From Pseudisothecium myosuroides (Eukaryota > Streptophyta > Bryopsida > Hypnales > Lembophyllaceae): DNA of 64,000 nt. The notes beneath the pieces are model-generated. The model was not told the DNA's origin and did not search any database. It saw nothing but the letters and a program-made list of their open reading frames with translations. Of this stretch, positions 44,915-56,321 are shown in pieces (the stretch's first letter is position 1; every line of letters starts with the position of its first letter). Where the stretch lies: assembly GCA_951799445.1 (NCBI GenBank), contig OX637292.1, positions 11,659,296 to 11,723,295 on the forward strand, in the 5' to 3' direction. A program made the translations under genes and the position numbers.

Positions 44915-47900
44915 ATGGCGTCCGCGGAGCTGAGTAACAAGCATCGATACGCCGCCGGGGGATTGTTTGCCTTGGCACTGGGTCAAGCGCAGCTGCAGCA
45001 ACGGTACTGCACACAAGGATTCGGTTACCCTCCCGTCATCGATCCTCCAGCTGAACAAGATGGAGAAGCTTTGGTTTCGTGGAGCCTCCCCAACAGTGGC
45101 TTACTTCGCCATGTGTTCAGGTACTCTTGAGCCCTCCATAACTTGTATCGTCCGTGAAAAGCTTTTGCAAATTTTTTTTTTTTGTGGTCTGAGTGGACTA
45201 AGAAGATATAAGAGAAGTAATCGAATTCAGCGTTAATTGTGACTGGATGCAGATATTTGGGCATTGATGAGAAGGAGTGGGCTGGTCTTGAATCCAATTC
45301 TGTCTCCAAGGAAGCTAAACATCACATTTCATCGGTGATTCTCTCACCCAACTCACTGTTGGAACTGTGGACTTGATCTTAACCTTTGAAAGCCAGTAGG
45401 CTGAGAAGTTTAGAGCCTTCATATGTTATGTGAAGCTGACCTCGTGAATCAAAAACGCAAGTGTGTGCTTATTGGTTCATCATAGGATTCGCATCCAATG
45501 CAGCGGTGTGGACTAAATGCAGTCGTGGATTCCTAAAGCATGGTTATGTACAGGTTACTCAAATCTGGACCTTAGTTGTGAAAATTAGAACGTATTAAGC
45601 CCCTCAAATGGGTATCCAAAGTTGAGTTACCAGAAAGACGGGAGTTCGTATGGATTTATAATGCAGCATCTCTTGTTCAATGGCTGCCATGTCTTTCTGT
45701 AGATTTAAGTCCTCATTGAGATTATGCTACAACTCCTTCACTCGAAATTAGAACTTAGCCAACTAATATGAAACTCTGCTGAAAAGAGCAAGGATTTTTG
45801 GATGCGTATGGTACCTAAGCTAACCCAAGTGGAAACTGATACCTCTTGCACGTGCAGTTCTTGAAGCTCTTGCTGGAAGAGGACGAAGAGTCGCAGAAAC
45901 TGGAGGAAGACCAGGCATCACTGGCCAAAGCTGTGGATGCTGCGGTCGAGAGCGCCAAACAGAAGCAAGGTAGTATAATCGGTGGCAATGAATTTTGTTA
46001 AATAATCGAATTCCTAAGTTTTAAATCATGCTACGGGGCATGAGCTCATTTCGTAATCACTAGTGCAAACCCCGGTATTCTAACATTTGTAACAAAATAA
46101 CATCAGATGAACAAAATTGGAATGTTGTCTCAACCTCTTGTTTGTTTGAAATAGCTTCCCAATGTTTTTTTTTCTAATCTTGTTTCAATAAGGCAGGAAC
46201 TCCTCTTTATGACATTGAATATGGTGGCACCCAGATATAGAATCAAACTGAATAAGGATCTTGGATGTGTCGCAACTTACATGTTTCACGATTCAAAGTT
46301 AGTGCCATCAAGGTATTTTTTATCACACCCCAAATCAAAGTTCCCCAGGGTTGCACCTGCAACACTACACAAAGGGAACAAAGAGTCCTAGAGACCAAAT
46401 GACCACACTCAAACCTCTTTAATCTTACCACCTGGAGTCCCAAAAACTTTCACAATAACATAATTTGAATGTGCAACAAAGTACGCTATAGCCAGTGATG
46501 GTCCCGCAAGTGCGAATGACATTCTTGAAATAGAGAGGTTTAAGGGCACGAAATTTCTTCCAATAAATCAAGGTTTACGGGTTAGGGTTTAGGGTGCTCA
46601 TTGAACTGTGTGAAATTTCTTCCAATAAATCATGGTTAAGAGTTTAGGATTTAAGCATGCTCATTGAACTGCGTCCCCAGTGTCGTCGATCCCCAACGAC
46701 ATTGCATCAAAGCCAAGCTCCCAGATGAAGCAACTGAGCAAGGACAGTAGCTTGGTTTTGAAGGACGCCCAAGCTGTTCCCACACCCCGGAAAGTGGCCC
46801 TTCTGTACACGCTCTTGGCAGGCTGCGTGTCTGACCCTGAAGGAGGCGACCCGGAGAGGCTTCAAGGGCTTGGTGCAGTGAAGTCGGGCTACGACGCTCG
46901 CCATCGCGTGTCCCTCCGTTTGCTGTGCCTTTGGCTGGACGTGCAGTGGGCTGCTGTGTCGGCTATGGAGCTCATGGTGGCGTTCATGGCGATGGCGGCA
47001 GAGAAGGAGCTGGAGAAGGAGGGGCAGAAGGAGGGGAAGAAGAAGAAGAGCAAGTGGAAGAAGTGGAAAAGGGGAGGGATCGTTGGAGCTGCTGCTGTCA
47101 CTGGGGGAGCTTTGCTATTCGTCACTGGAGGTATTGTTACTGAGTTCTGCACCCTAAACCCTAAACCTTAGTTCCCTATATCGTAGACCTTAATCCCCGA
47201 ACTCTAAACCCTAAACCCTAAACTCCGGAAATTTGGGGCAATGTATTTCAAGTGATGCTTACCTTGCACAAAATTTGTCACAAGAGTGACGAAGTATGAA
47301 GGCAAAGTTCCACGACAGGGGGAACACCGGACAGTGAATGAGGAATGTTTGCACTTGGTGCCAGGAGAGGTGTTAGCAAAGTGAATTCAACCCAACCCAA
47401 AGGTGTACGATAGAATGCACTTGAAAGCCAAATCTTCTACACCCAGTGTTGCTATTTCCTCGTTTCTTCCTGTAGGGATTTTGAATTTCAATTGAAGGAA
47501 GTATGTTACAGTCAATTTTAATATATTGTCGTGATTTAGAGCACCAAAATTGTGATACTCAACTGCATAATACTCTAAAAACTAGAATAGATTTACGTTT
47601 CAGATTACTCGCCATGAAAAGTGCCAACCTCAGGAATTTCCACAATTTATTGAAATTGACGCTTATTCAGTTACATGAGCTAGGACAGAAATACCCTCAT
47701 CAAGAATGTTATGTCAATAAAGGTACGTTTGCACTTGTTGATGTTGTTCTTAACCAATTGAATCGAATCTGAAAGCGTTCGAAAGCATCATACCTTAATT
47801 GATATTCTGATTGACTTGGGATGCGCTTTCAGGTCTTGCAGCTCCAGCGATAGCGGCAGGGCTGCAGGCAGTTGCTGTGGCTGTGCCAGTTCTAGGAGCA

Positions 47901-50900
47901 GGTGGACTCACAGCTGCTGCTGCAGTGGCTGGGTCCGGTGCTATTGGCTCTGCTGCCGTGGCCGCTTCTTTTGGAGGTAACTCCCAGTGGACTGCATTTT
48001 AATCATTTGTTGTTGAGAACCTGGAATGGCCATGTTTAGTTGATGCTTAAGTCTGAACTTGATTTTTTTTCTGAATGAACAGCTGCAGGAGCTGGACTGT
48101 CAGGAAAGAAGATGAAGCGACGGACTGGGGACATTGATGAATTTGATTTTGTGCAATTGGGAAGCAATCATCAACAAGGGGTATGACTATAAACTTCGTC
48201 TCTCGAGTCCCATCGTGGAAACGTGGTTGATGGAGGACTTTGAGAGAAACTGTAGAAACAAAGAATGCACCTATTCATCCAAAAATCTGACAATTTTTTG
48301 GCCGACTTTCTTCATAGGCCTCGTCCTTCCAGGGAGATTATCTTGAAAACAATATCTAGATTATCTTGGAAAATAAATAAAGTATGCACACTTTATATGA
48401 AAGTATACTAAGAATTATGTTTTGTTTCATAGGCTCCCATAAACACCTTTCTATCTCACTTGCTATCAAAATTTATAAGCCAGGGAGCAGCCTCCCCGTT
48501 GGCTCTAAACTCGTCAATGTTTCTTTGATTGCAGCGATTGGCAGTGGAGATAGTGGTGTCAGGCATTGCCTTTGAACCAGACGACTTTGTCCAACCCTGG
48601 GAAGCTCCTGATGGCGATTTAGAGAGGTTTTACAACCACCTATCAACACTTCTAAAGATCCACAACTCTCATTTCTACTGATTTTCTGCAACCAGGATTT
48701 TTGCAGTATTTGTAGATTTCATGCTGAGCCACTTCCATTAATGCAGATATGCGTTGCGTTGGGAGTCCAAGGTTGTTTTTACAGCAAGTACGGCCATACA
48801 GGACACGCTCAAGACAAGTTAAGTAACCCTGCACCCCTTCTGCTAAATCAAATTCGAAGGAAGGACGAGCTTGATTTCTCAGCAAATTCCACTCACAACC
48901 TTGATTGCGTGCAAGTGAGAGGTCTGATATTTTGTCTAAAGAAAGGAAAATTGTGTCAAAGCTCAGGTGACGTCCAGAGATGGGAGTTTGAGTAGTGTAT
49001 GCAGAAGTTTTGCAAGTTCACACATGAAGGAAAATTGTTGTACAAAACTCTTCCAAAATGTTATGTAGTTTGCAACGTGATGCCAAATGTGGGTGGGTTC
49101 TTTGTCTTTAAAGGGTCAATAATGTTGTGTGAGTGGCATTTTCACCCTTGACACAAGAATGACTGCTGAATTGTTTGATTTATTTTGGCTGATTGTAGAG
49201 GCGACGCAACAGGCGATCAAGCAAGGTGCCATGTACACGGTCTTAGGTGGCCTTGTCTCCGCTATGGCAACCCCACTTTTGGCTCTTGGTGCAACAAACG
49301 TCATTGATAGCAAGTGGGGAATGGCCCTAGACAGGTGACATTACCATACTAACAATGGGTTTTTTAGTATTGGTAAGCACTAATCACTGTCCACATACAG
49401 TAAATGTTCACAACTCTACTAGTAGTGATCGTGAGGACAAGAATTTGGATGTGGTTTTATGAATACTAGCTACTTTTGAAGATAGTCTATACTTTTTGAA
49501 AAATTGGGGTTTCATCAAAATCATCAAGAGGGGTTAAGATTTTGATCATCTTCTTGGTTTTTGGCATCTTTTCCTCTATCTCTTCTTGTCACTTCTCCTT
49601 GTTCCAGCTTTTTATGGTGCAACTTGAGTCTTTTGAGATGTCAAAGCTTCAACCTTGGCTTTTCCTTGTGAAGTGACATGTGTGAAACTTGGAATTTGAA
49701 AACCAACTCTAGCGTCCAGTCTTGATGACTACTAATGTCACCCATGCTCGGAATGTCAACTAGACATTGAATTGGAAGTTCATGAAGTTTAGGGTTTATG
49801 AGTAATATGTTTAGTAAGAGAAGTGTTCTCATAAGTTTTTTGTGGCCTACAGATAGTTTGTTTAGTAGGATAAGTGACATTATTGGGTACCTTGCACCTA
49901 TTAATATGGTAAATGCATGAGATGTCTTCTCTCTTATATTCCTTCTTGTGTGTTCTATTTCATCTTAGATTAGAGGAACGATGATGGGTTTTTCTGCATT
50001 CTTGAAGATCAATGACTTTTTAGCACCTAGAGAAAAAGAAACTTGATCCTAAGACTTGCTTACATGAAGAGTCTATTGTTCTACTAACTACATGGAGTTT
50101 GTGTAGCAATTTTTAAGATAATCATTGGTTTGTATATGAGTAGGTCGGAGAAAGCTGGTAAGCTTTTAGCCTCAATCTTGCTCGAGGGCCATCAAGGCAA
50201 TCGGTAGGTATTTGTCTCTGCCTTTTTTATCTCTGTTAATTTCCACATCTTCCAAAGGATTTCTACTCCAAAAAAATAATTATTGTTTTCAATACTTTTG
50301 TACACTTTAAAATGAATGTCAAAAACAATGCTCTCTTTTCTTGTTATTATCCAAATGGTTTAATGTAGCTACAATAAATGTTATTGATTCTATGATGTTT
50401 GTTCAGACCTGTCACACTCACAGGATTTGCCTTAGGTGCCCGAATAATATTTATATGCTTGGAAGAGTTGGCCAAGCATGGGGATCAAGGTAAATTCCCA
50501 TAAACACTTAGGAAGTACAACTGGACTTCTTTATTATCACCATCTCTAGTGTTGCATCCTCTTTTCTTTCATCAAACTTTAGAAAAAGAAGCACCAAGTT
50601 CATGCTTGTTTTGTTATAAGAATCTGCATATAACTATGATAATAAGGTGTTGAAGAAGTGTTAAAATTATATAAGATTACGTTCTTAGTCCCTTCAATTT
50701 TTTATGCTCTCCTTGATGTCACTTTTTCATGCACATTGAAGGGATCAAGAATTTTCATACTTCCTTGATGTCACTTTTCTATGCAAGACTATATTGTCAT
50801 AGTGCTATAAACTCCATATGACCACATACTTTTTGTTTGAGCACCTTTGTTGTACTATCAAAGAAATGTGGTGGAGTAATCTCACTTGGGATTATATTAA

Positions 50901-52603
50901 TTTTTTTGATTTTGTTTACAAGATCTTGTGTTCTTGCTAACCTTGAGATTTGCAGGAATTGGCATTGTTGAGCGGGTAATCCTTTTAGGAACTCCACAAG
51001 CATTGGATAAAGCTAAATGGGAGTCAGCTCGCAAGGTTAGGATATTCCAGTTCACCTCACATCCTTTTAATGTTGCAGTTTTCAGTTGCCATATCATTTT
51101 GAGTTTAGAACAAAGTTTTCCTTAATTTGTGTCAACAGTGTGTGTGTGTCAACCATATGTTAGTAAAATAGTTCAAATAAATCTTAAATTGTTTAACAAA
51201 TTAGCAACCAACATACCTTTGTTGGTCGTTTATGCCAATTTTCATTGAAATTATGTTGAAATCTCTGCAAGTTAAAGGATAAATCTAATATCATTTAAAT
51301 TATATTCTCTCTTTTCTTTTAGGTGGTGGCAGGACGGTTTGTGAACGGCTTTTCCAAGAATGATTGGGTCCTTGGGGTGGTCTATCGAGCCAAGTAAGGA
51401 TTCATTTTGGAAAAACGATTGTGTGTTTTAAAAGGAAGTAATCATAGAATACACCATTCAAAGAAGGGCGTGGGAGTTAAGAAATTGAGGAGTCAAGTGC
51501 CAATTGATATCATGCAAGTTCTCACTAAATATAACAAATTCCAATCACCAAGAACACGAGCATTCCTCTATGAATGACAAGTAATTGGCATGCTTTGTTG
51601 CACATTAATATTACTATCAATTTGGGGTCTTTGTTGCCTATGTCCTTTTTCTTGTGACAACTCCGCAACATTGATCTTTGATTGATGACCTGCAAGCTGA
51701 GACTGTGTTTATGGAATGTAGCTTCAGGACACACAAGCTTGCAGGACTTGATCCAGTGGACGTCCCAGGAATAGAGAATGTAAGTGCTTCATTTTCTTCT
51801 GATTCGTTTCCAGAGGCACTCGCACTCGTTTGTTGAGTTCGGTAATACCTCATTTGGGTTCCAAAATATAATGGAATACAATGAACGGTTTCCATAGGTT
51901 CCTTGACATGTCCGTATGCCCTTCTGTACTTTAATTGCGAAACGGGGAAAGCCCTCACTGTGCCTTAGTTTTACTGTTATTTTACTGAAGCAACGATGAC
52001 GTAGCTTGGCTACTAATTCTTCATTTTTCAGAAATGCTCGAATGTATGTTGAGTGACACCTCATTTCGGTCCATTATAATGAACCGTTTCCTAATTATTC
52101 ATGGTTTGTCCATACCAGTCTAAAAGTTTGATTAGAAACATGGAGAAAATCCTCCCTGTGTAGTTCCTTTTACTGTTATTTTACTGAATCAACAATAATG
52201 GAGCATGCTTAAGAATGTTTCCAAGTGACACTCACTCTCATTGAAAAGCCTCCTGGAGTCTACAAAATTGGTTCACGTTGTTATATAAAGAACTTGTCAA
52301 TTGTTGAACATCCAGTTGTTGGTTACTCAACTTGTCATGGCCTAAACTTTCAATGACTTGAAGCGAAATTTTCTCATAATATTACAAGTGTGCTTCGACA
52401 GTGCTCAGTCTGAAAGTGCTTGTGATTTGCAGGTGGACTTAACGGACATAGTGGACGGTCATACGTCCTACTTGACAAGTTTGAAGCATATTTTGCAAGG
52501 GATCGACTTGGATAGCTTCTACGCAATCCGGCCGCACAAGTTACGTATTTCCGACAAAGACAAAGACCAAGTGGAATCCACGCCTGCTGGTCCAGCTCAG
52601 TAG
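44915..52603 (+). CDS. DUF726/TMCO4-like membrane hydrolase-fold protein, copy A, 15 exons
   Basis: The exons are 44915-45120, 45253-45334, 45858-45969, 46681-47130, 47833-47976, 48083-48180, 48535-48626, 48747-48817, 49199-49334, 50144-50203, 50407-50489, 50956-51035, 51323-51393, 51722-51779 and 52433-52603. All are GT-AG and in phase, giving 637 residues. Features: N-terminal RYAAGGLFALALGQAQ; acidic helix (LLLEEDEES); GYDARHRVSLRLLCLWLDVQW; basic KKSKWKKWKRGG, then a Gly/Ala-rich hydrophobic segment, about 265-350, that probably enters the membrane; SGIAFEPDDFVQPWE; alpha/beta-hydrolase part with GFALGAR (490-496), LLGTP, VAGRFVNGFSKNDW and DGHTSYL. Family: plant DUF726 proteins, human TMCO4, yeast Mil1. 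Residue 492 is Ala where the family has the nucleophile Ser, so lipase-type catalysis is doubtful. The function in plants is unknown. Confidence 0.93.
47146..47225 (+). repeat. Interstitial telomere-like CCCTAAA repeats in intron 4 of gene A
   Basis: CCCTAAA occurs about four to five times, partly degenerate, just after the exon 4 donor. The complement GGGTTAGGGTTTAGGG lies upstream in intron 3 at about 46575-46592. Unit B keeps a shorter version at about 58523-58560. The motif equals the Arabidopsis-type plant telomere repeat and may be a telo-box or a scar of break repair. Confidence 0.7.
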
Positions 52604-53051
52604 TCTGGTCGCCATTTTCATGTAAAGTAAATATAATTGTGTGTTCTTCAGGTATTTGCCACATCTAGTCAAGTTGTTTGTTGCAAAAAATTTGGTGCTT
52701 TTCTTAATATTCAATAAGAGGGCGGTTCTGAGATTAAGCTAACTAAAAGTGTTTAGTTTAGTAGGCTCAGCCAATTGCACTGGATGTGCATGTGTATACA
52801 ACACTGGAACAGAAGCTTATTATATTTACTTGTGCCCAAAAAGTTGAATGAGACGGTTTTGTGTTAAAGTTCCCTCATCAAACTGTCTAGAGCGGGGGGG
52901 TTTTCTAGCAATTTATCGCTGCTGTCAGACAATTTCAGCTTGTCTAGATCAATCCCTCCATAACTGCGCCAATAGTGTGAGAGCATGCAAGTCTCTATTT
53001 TTCCAAAAAACATGTTGATAGTCTAGAGAGCAAACCAAGCAGTCCACACCA
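52604..53051. other. 3' flank of gene A up to the duplication junction
   Basis: Probable 3' UTR and downstream sequence of gene A. The junction between the two 12.1-kb units falls near 53051. No gene and no long repeat is seen at the junction itself. Confidence 0.5.
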
Positions 53052-54196
53052 TTGTGTTGCCTTGTTTTAGTGTAGTTTGTTGTTGCTTGTCAAAAAAATT
53101 GTCTTTTAGCTTGCTTTCAATGGGCTCTATTGCATTTCATTAGCCATGAAAGGAAAGGACTTTTCTACTAGTTGCAACTTTAAGTTTGTCTTCAAGCAAC
53201 ACCAAAGTTTGATTCAACAAGATTACCCCTTACGGATTGCAACTCTGCATTGAAGTTGCCTTGGCTTGCATGTCACACGGCAATGTTGGTTGGTACTTGG
53301 CCCAAAACTCTTTTATTAGTGCATGGCCAGTTTAACATCCTTGAATTGAGGATGTCTTTGTGTATCAATGGGTGGATTCTAAAGGCTACTTGGCAATGAA
53401 AGGCATCTTTCTTGAAAGTAATTTCAATTAATTGTGATTGACTTGTTTGCAAATTTATTCCATCTAAATTCTTATTAAAAGTGTAAGCTCTTTGAATATG
53501 GGAGTTTGGAGTCTATTTTAGGTGTACATATATTTGGTACATTAAAAAATTATGGTTTATTTATACAATATCAAAAATCGTGTACGACAAGAATATAAAA
53601 TTCCGTTTTGAATTTCACTAAGATCCTATATAAATTTAGACAATTTAATAATTCTCAAATCTCCATTTGTTTAATTTAGTTGCACTTACCTTGGTGCATG
53701 ATCAAGTGAGAATTTTAGAAGAGATTATCTTCTGCAATGTACTCTATACAAGTATAATAGGGATTACAAGAGTTGTGATTGGTTATGGGAATTGGCAAAC
53801 CTATACAACTCCAATACATGAGATACTATATGCTTTGTGCATCCACACATAGTGCACCTAATTAACATTGCAAACCCTCACTTTGAAAACATTCCTAAGG
53901 TGAAAACACCCAAACTTGTCTATGTACCTATTGCTAACAAATAGACTTCTATTAAAAGTGTCCCCCAAAGTGTAATTAAATCATTTTCATACTTAATTGT
54001 GATTGTTTGACTATTCATTTTCTAAATTCCGTTTCTTCACTAGAATATGTGACAATTTCAATGGCCTAGCTAGGGAGCTTCTACTCTGAAAATTCATCGT
54101 AATTCCATGTCTTATCCAATTTTTTTAATTTATTTTTAAATTCATGATTTTCAATTCCTAACACTAAGAAAATATTGAAAAAGGTGCCTCCAACTA

Positions 54197-54872
54197 AGGT
54201 AACCCCCCTATAACCGACCGAATAAGGAATTCCGACATGATCTGGAGTAGTGAAAGCAAAAAAAATATTTTTCAGAGGTACATCAATAGAAATGACATGG
54301 ATTGCAAAAAATTTGGTAATTTTATTGCTTGAATTGAAATTACTATGAATTTTGGGAGGCAAAAAGTGCACCACCGGACCCATGGCCAATGTCTAGACTC
54401 TTCTAATTCCGATCATTCAATAACTTTTTACCTATTCATTATTTCCTATTTTTTTTTCACAACTTGGGACATGTGTCATGTATTTATTATTTAGTTCCAA
54501 CCTTGAAAACGAAAAAAATCGCATTCTAAGCATGGTCATAAATATGTGCACCTATAGGTCGGGAGTGGGTCACTGGTCGGGAATGGGGGGGGTTACCTTC
54601 AGGGCTTTTTTTTTTGGCTTTCTGGTGCTAGATTGCACCAGAAAAAAAATCTGGCTAAAAAAGGTTATAAAAAATGCCAAAAAAAGTGGATGAAATCGCC
54701 AAACAACTTTGAAATTAAAAAAAATATTAGATGAAATCGCCTAATTGTGGATGAAAACCATACTATACATCCAATAAGTGGATGAATGTTGCAATTTGGA
54801 GCACCGCTGTAACATTTTATATCGCCACTATGGCACTTCTTCAAAAATGAAAAAAAAAAGCCCTGGTTACCT
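54197..54872. mobile_element. TA-flanked element with AGGTAACC ends, present only in unit B
   Basis: The 676-bp insert has ends AGGTAACC and GGTTACCT, flanked by TA at 54195-54196 and 54873-54874. Unit A has the same flanks joined at a single TA (CTCCAGCTATGCTGAA, 43518-43519), so TA duplication is shown directly; this fits Tc1/mariner. Inside, GGTTACC...CAGGGCTTTTTTTT recurs near 54590, next to a hairpin (CTGGTGC/GCACCAG at 54622-54641). Several GTGGATGAA words follow. No transposase. Confidence 0.85.
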
Positions 54873-54874
54873 TA

Positions 54875-56321
54875 TGCTGAAATTGCCTTATTTTGACGTT
54901 TTAAATTGGGTGTTTCCAACTTAACGTAATCTTCAAGTTAGAAAGGAACAGCTGCGGTCTGAAAGTTTGTGCCACGTTGTCTGCCACGTCAATGAAAGAT
55001 CCAGACTGTCGTGAACACGTGGCGACGAGTCTGGAACTTCCACTGGTCCACTTGTCAGCACCCCAACAATCACCGATGCATTTCCCAAGGTGCCACCTTC
55101 ATCAGTTTCTCCTTGACAAAGTCACAGGAAAATTAACATAACCTCCGTCAGGCTCAGCAGCACCTCAGTCGATGATCACTCATTGCGACTCACAACACTG
55201 ACTTAATCTATAATAGAATTATGAAAATCAAAATAGAGAACGAAAGATGTGTCGCTACAGTACCTAGAAACTTAACTTACTCCTACCAGGTCAACCAAAC
55301 GTGAAATTGTCCATAAAATAATATCCATGGTTTAGTTTACTTACCACAATTTTTGTTCCTCTTGTGCAAATCTCCTACGAAACACTATAAGTTAAGAACT
55401 GTAGATTCTAATAAGTTGGCTCTGGACCAAAGGAAAGGAGGCCGCCGTTGCAGCAATTCAGCTCATTCGAAGGTACAACATCGAATTGAGAAAGTTTCTC
55501 ACATCTAATGTTTTGAAGCTACCGCACATCTTCTTGTTCATTGACTTCATTAGTTCATCTGCTAAATTTCTAATTCATCACTAGTTTTAAGGGTGAGCTT
55601 AAAATGTGAGCCTGGTGGATAAAAAAAGAAACTGAAAGACAAGAACAGTAAGCGTGGAAGTAGGAGAGTGAGTTCCCCGACAGCAGGGTGTTCCACACTG
55701 TAGAAGCAACATCAAAGTGCTTTCTATGTTGACAGCACCCACCCACCGATACATGTTTGCGTTCTAGCTATCCTGTAGAGCTAGTGAGTAAGCTTCAGGG
55801 TGGATCGGAATTTGCATGCAATTGTCTCGGAGGTGATCTTGATCAACACAGTGCCAATCATTCCTGCTCCATTCTAAGCGCCATCACGTATTTTCCAGTT
55901 CTGATCGAGCCTTGTTGCAATCTATTGCAGTGAACCTCCAGGTAGGACTCGGCTGTGGCGTCCGCGGAGCTGCGGAGCTTACATCCATATTTATCGGTAC
56001 TAGCGTTAACTTAACTTACAGTCCACGACCGACGTTCTACCTTGTAGAGTAGAAAATTCATAAGCTTCGATTCAGGTTGGATTACTGGCTCGGAGGTCAT
56101 CTAGCTTGATCAAGTACAGTGCCCATCATTCCAGCTTGCTCCGTTTCAGCCATGGCTCTGAGTGACCCTCACGTCTTCGTGTAGACGTTACAAAGCACGA
56201 GCAGGAACGAAGTAGACTTTGGTAAATTAAACCACTGAGAACCTCGTGTTTCTCAGTTGATTCTGATTGACCCCTTGTTGTTGCAATCCATTGCAGCGAA
56301 ACTCCAAGTTAGGGCTCAGCT
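54875..56321. other. Upstream region of DUF726-like gene B
   Basis: Counterpart of 43520-44914. It includes the duplicated leader block at about 55920-55975, where the small upstream ORF has lost its ATG (CTGTGGCGTCC). No separate gene is recognised. Confidence 0.5.

Larger units (their letters stand above)
40946..53051. repeat. Tandem segmental duplication, unit A (about 12.1 kb)
   Basis: From about 40946 onward the sequence recurs from about 53052 (for example AAAAAAATTGTCTTTTAGCT at both sites), and it continues through the whole DUF726-like gene. Unit A differs by a 942-bp TTAA element (41555-42496) and by about 465 bp at 41040-41505 missing from unit B. It also has about 400 extra bases in intron 2 (about 45395-45810). 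The coding parts remain very similar. Confidence 0.85.

Noticed and set aside
47503..47772. 89-codon ORF in intron 4 of DUF726 gene A
   Set aside because: In copy B the matching stretch is interrupted and it lies wholly within an intron; no family motif.
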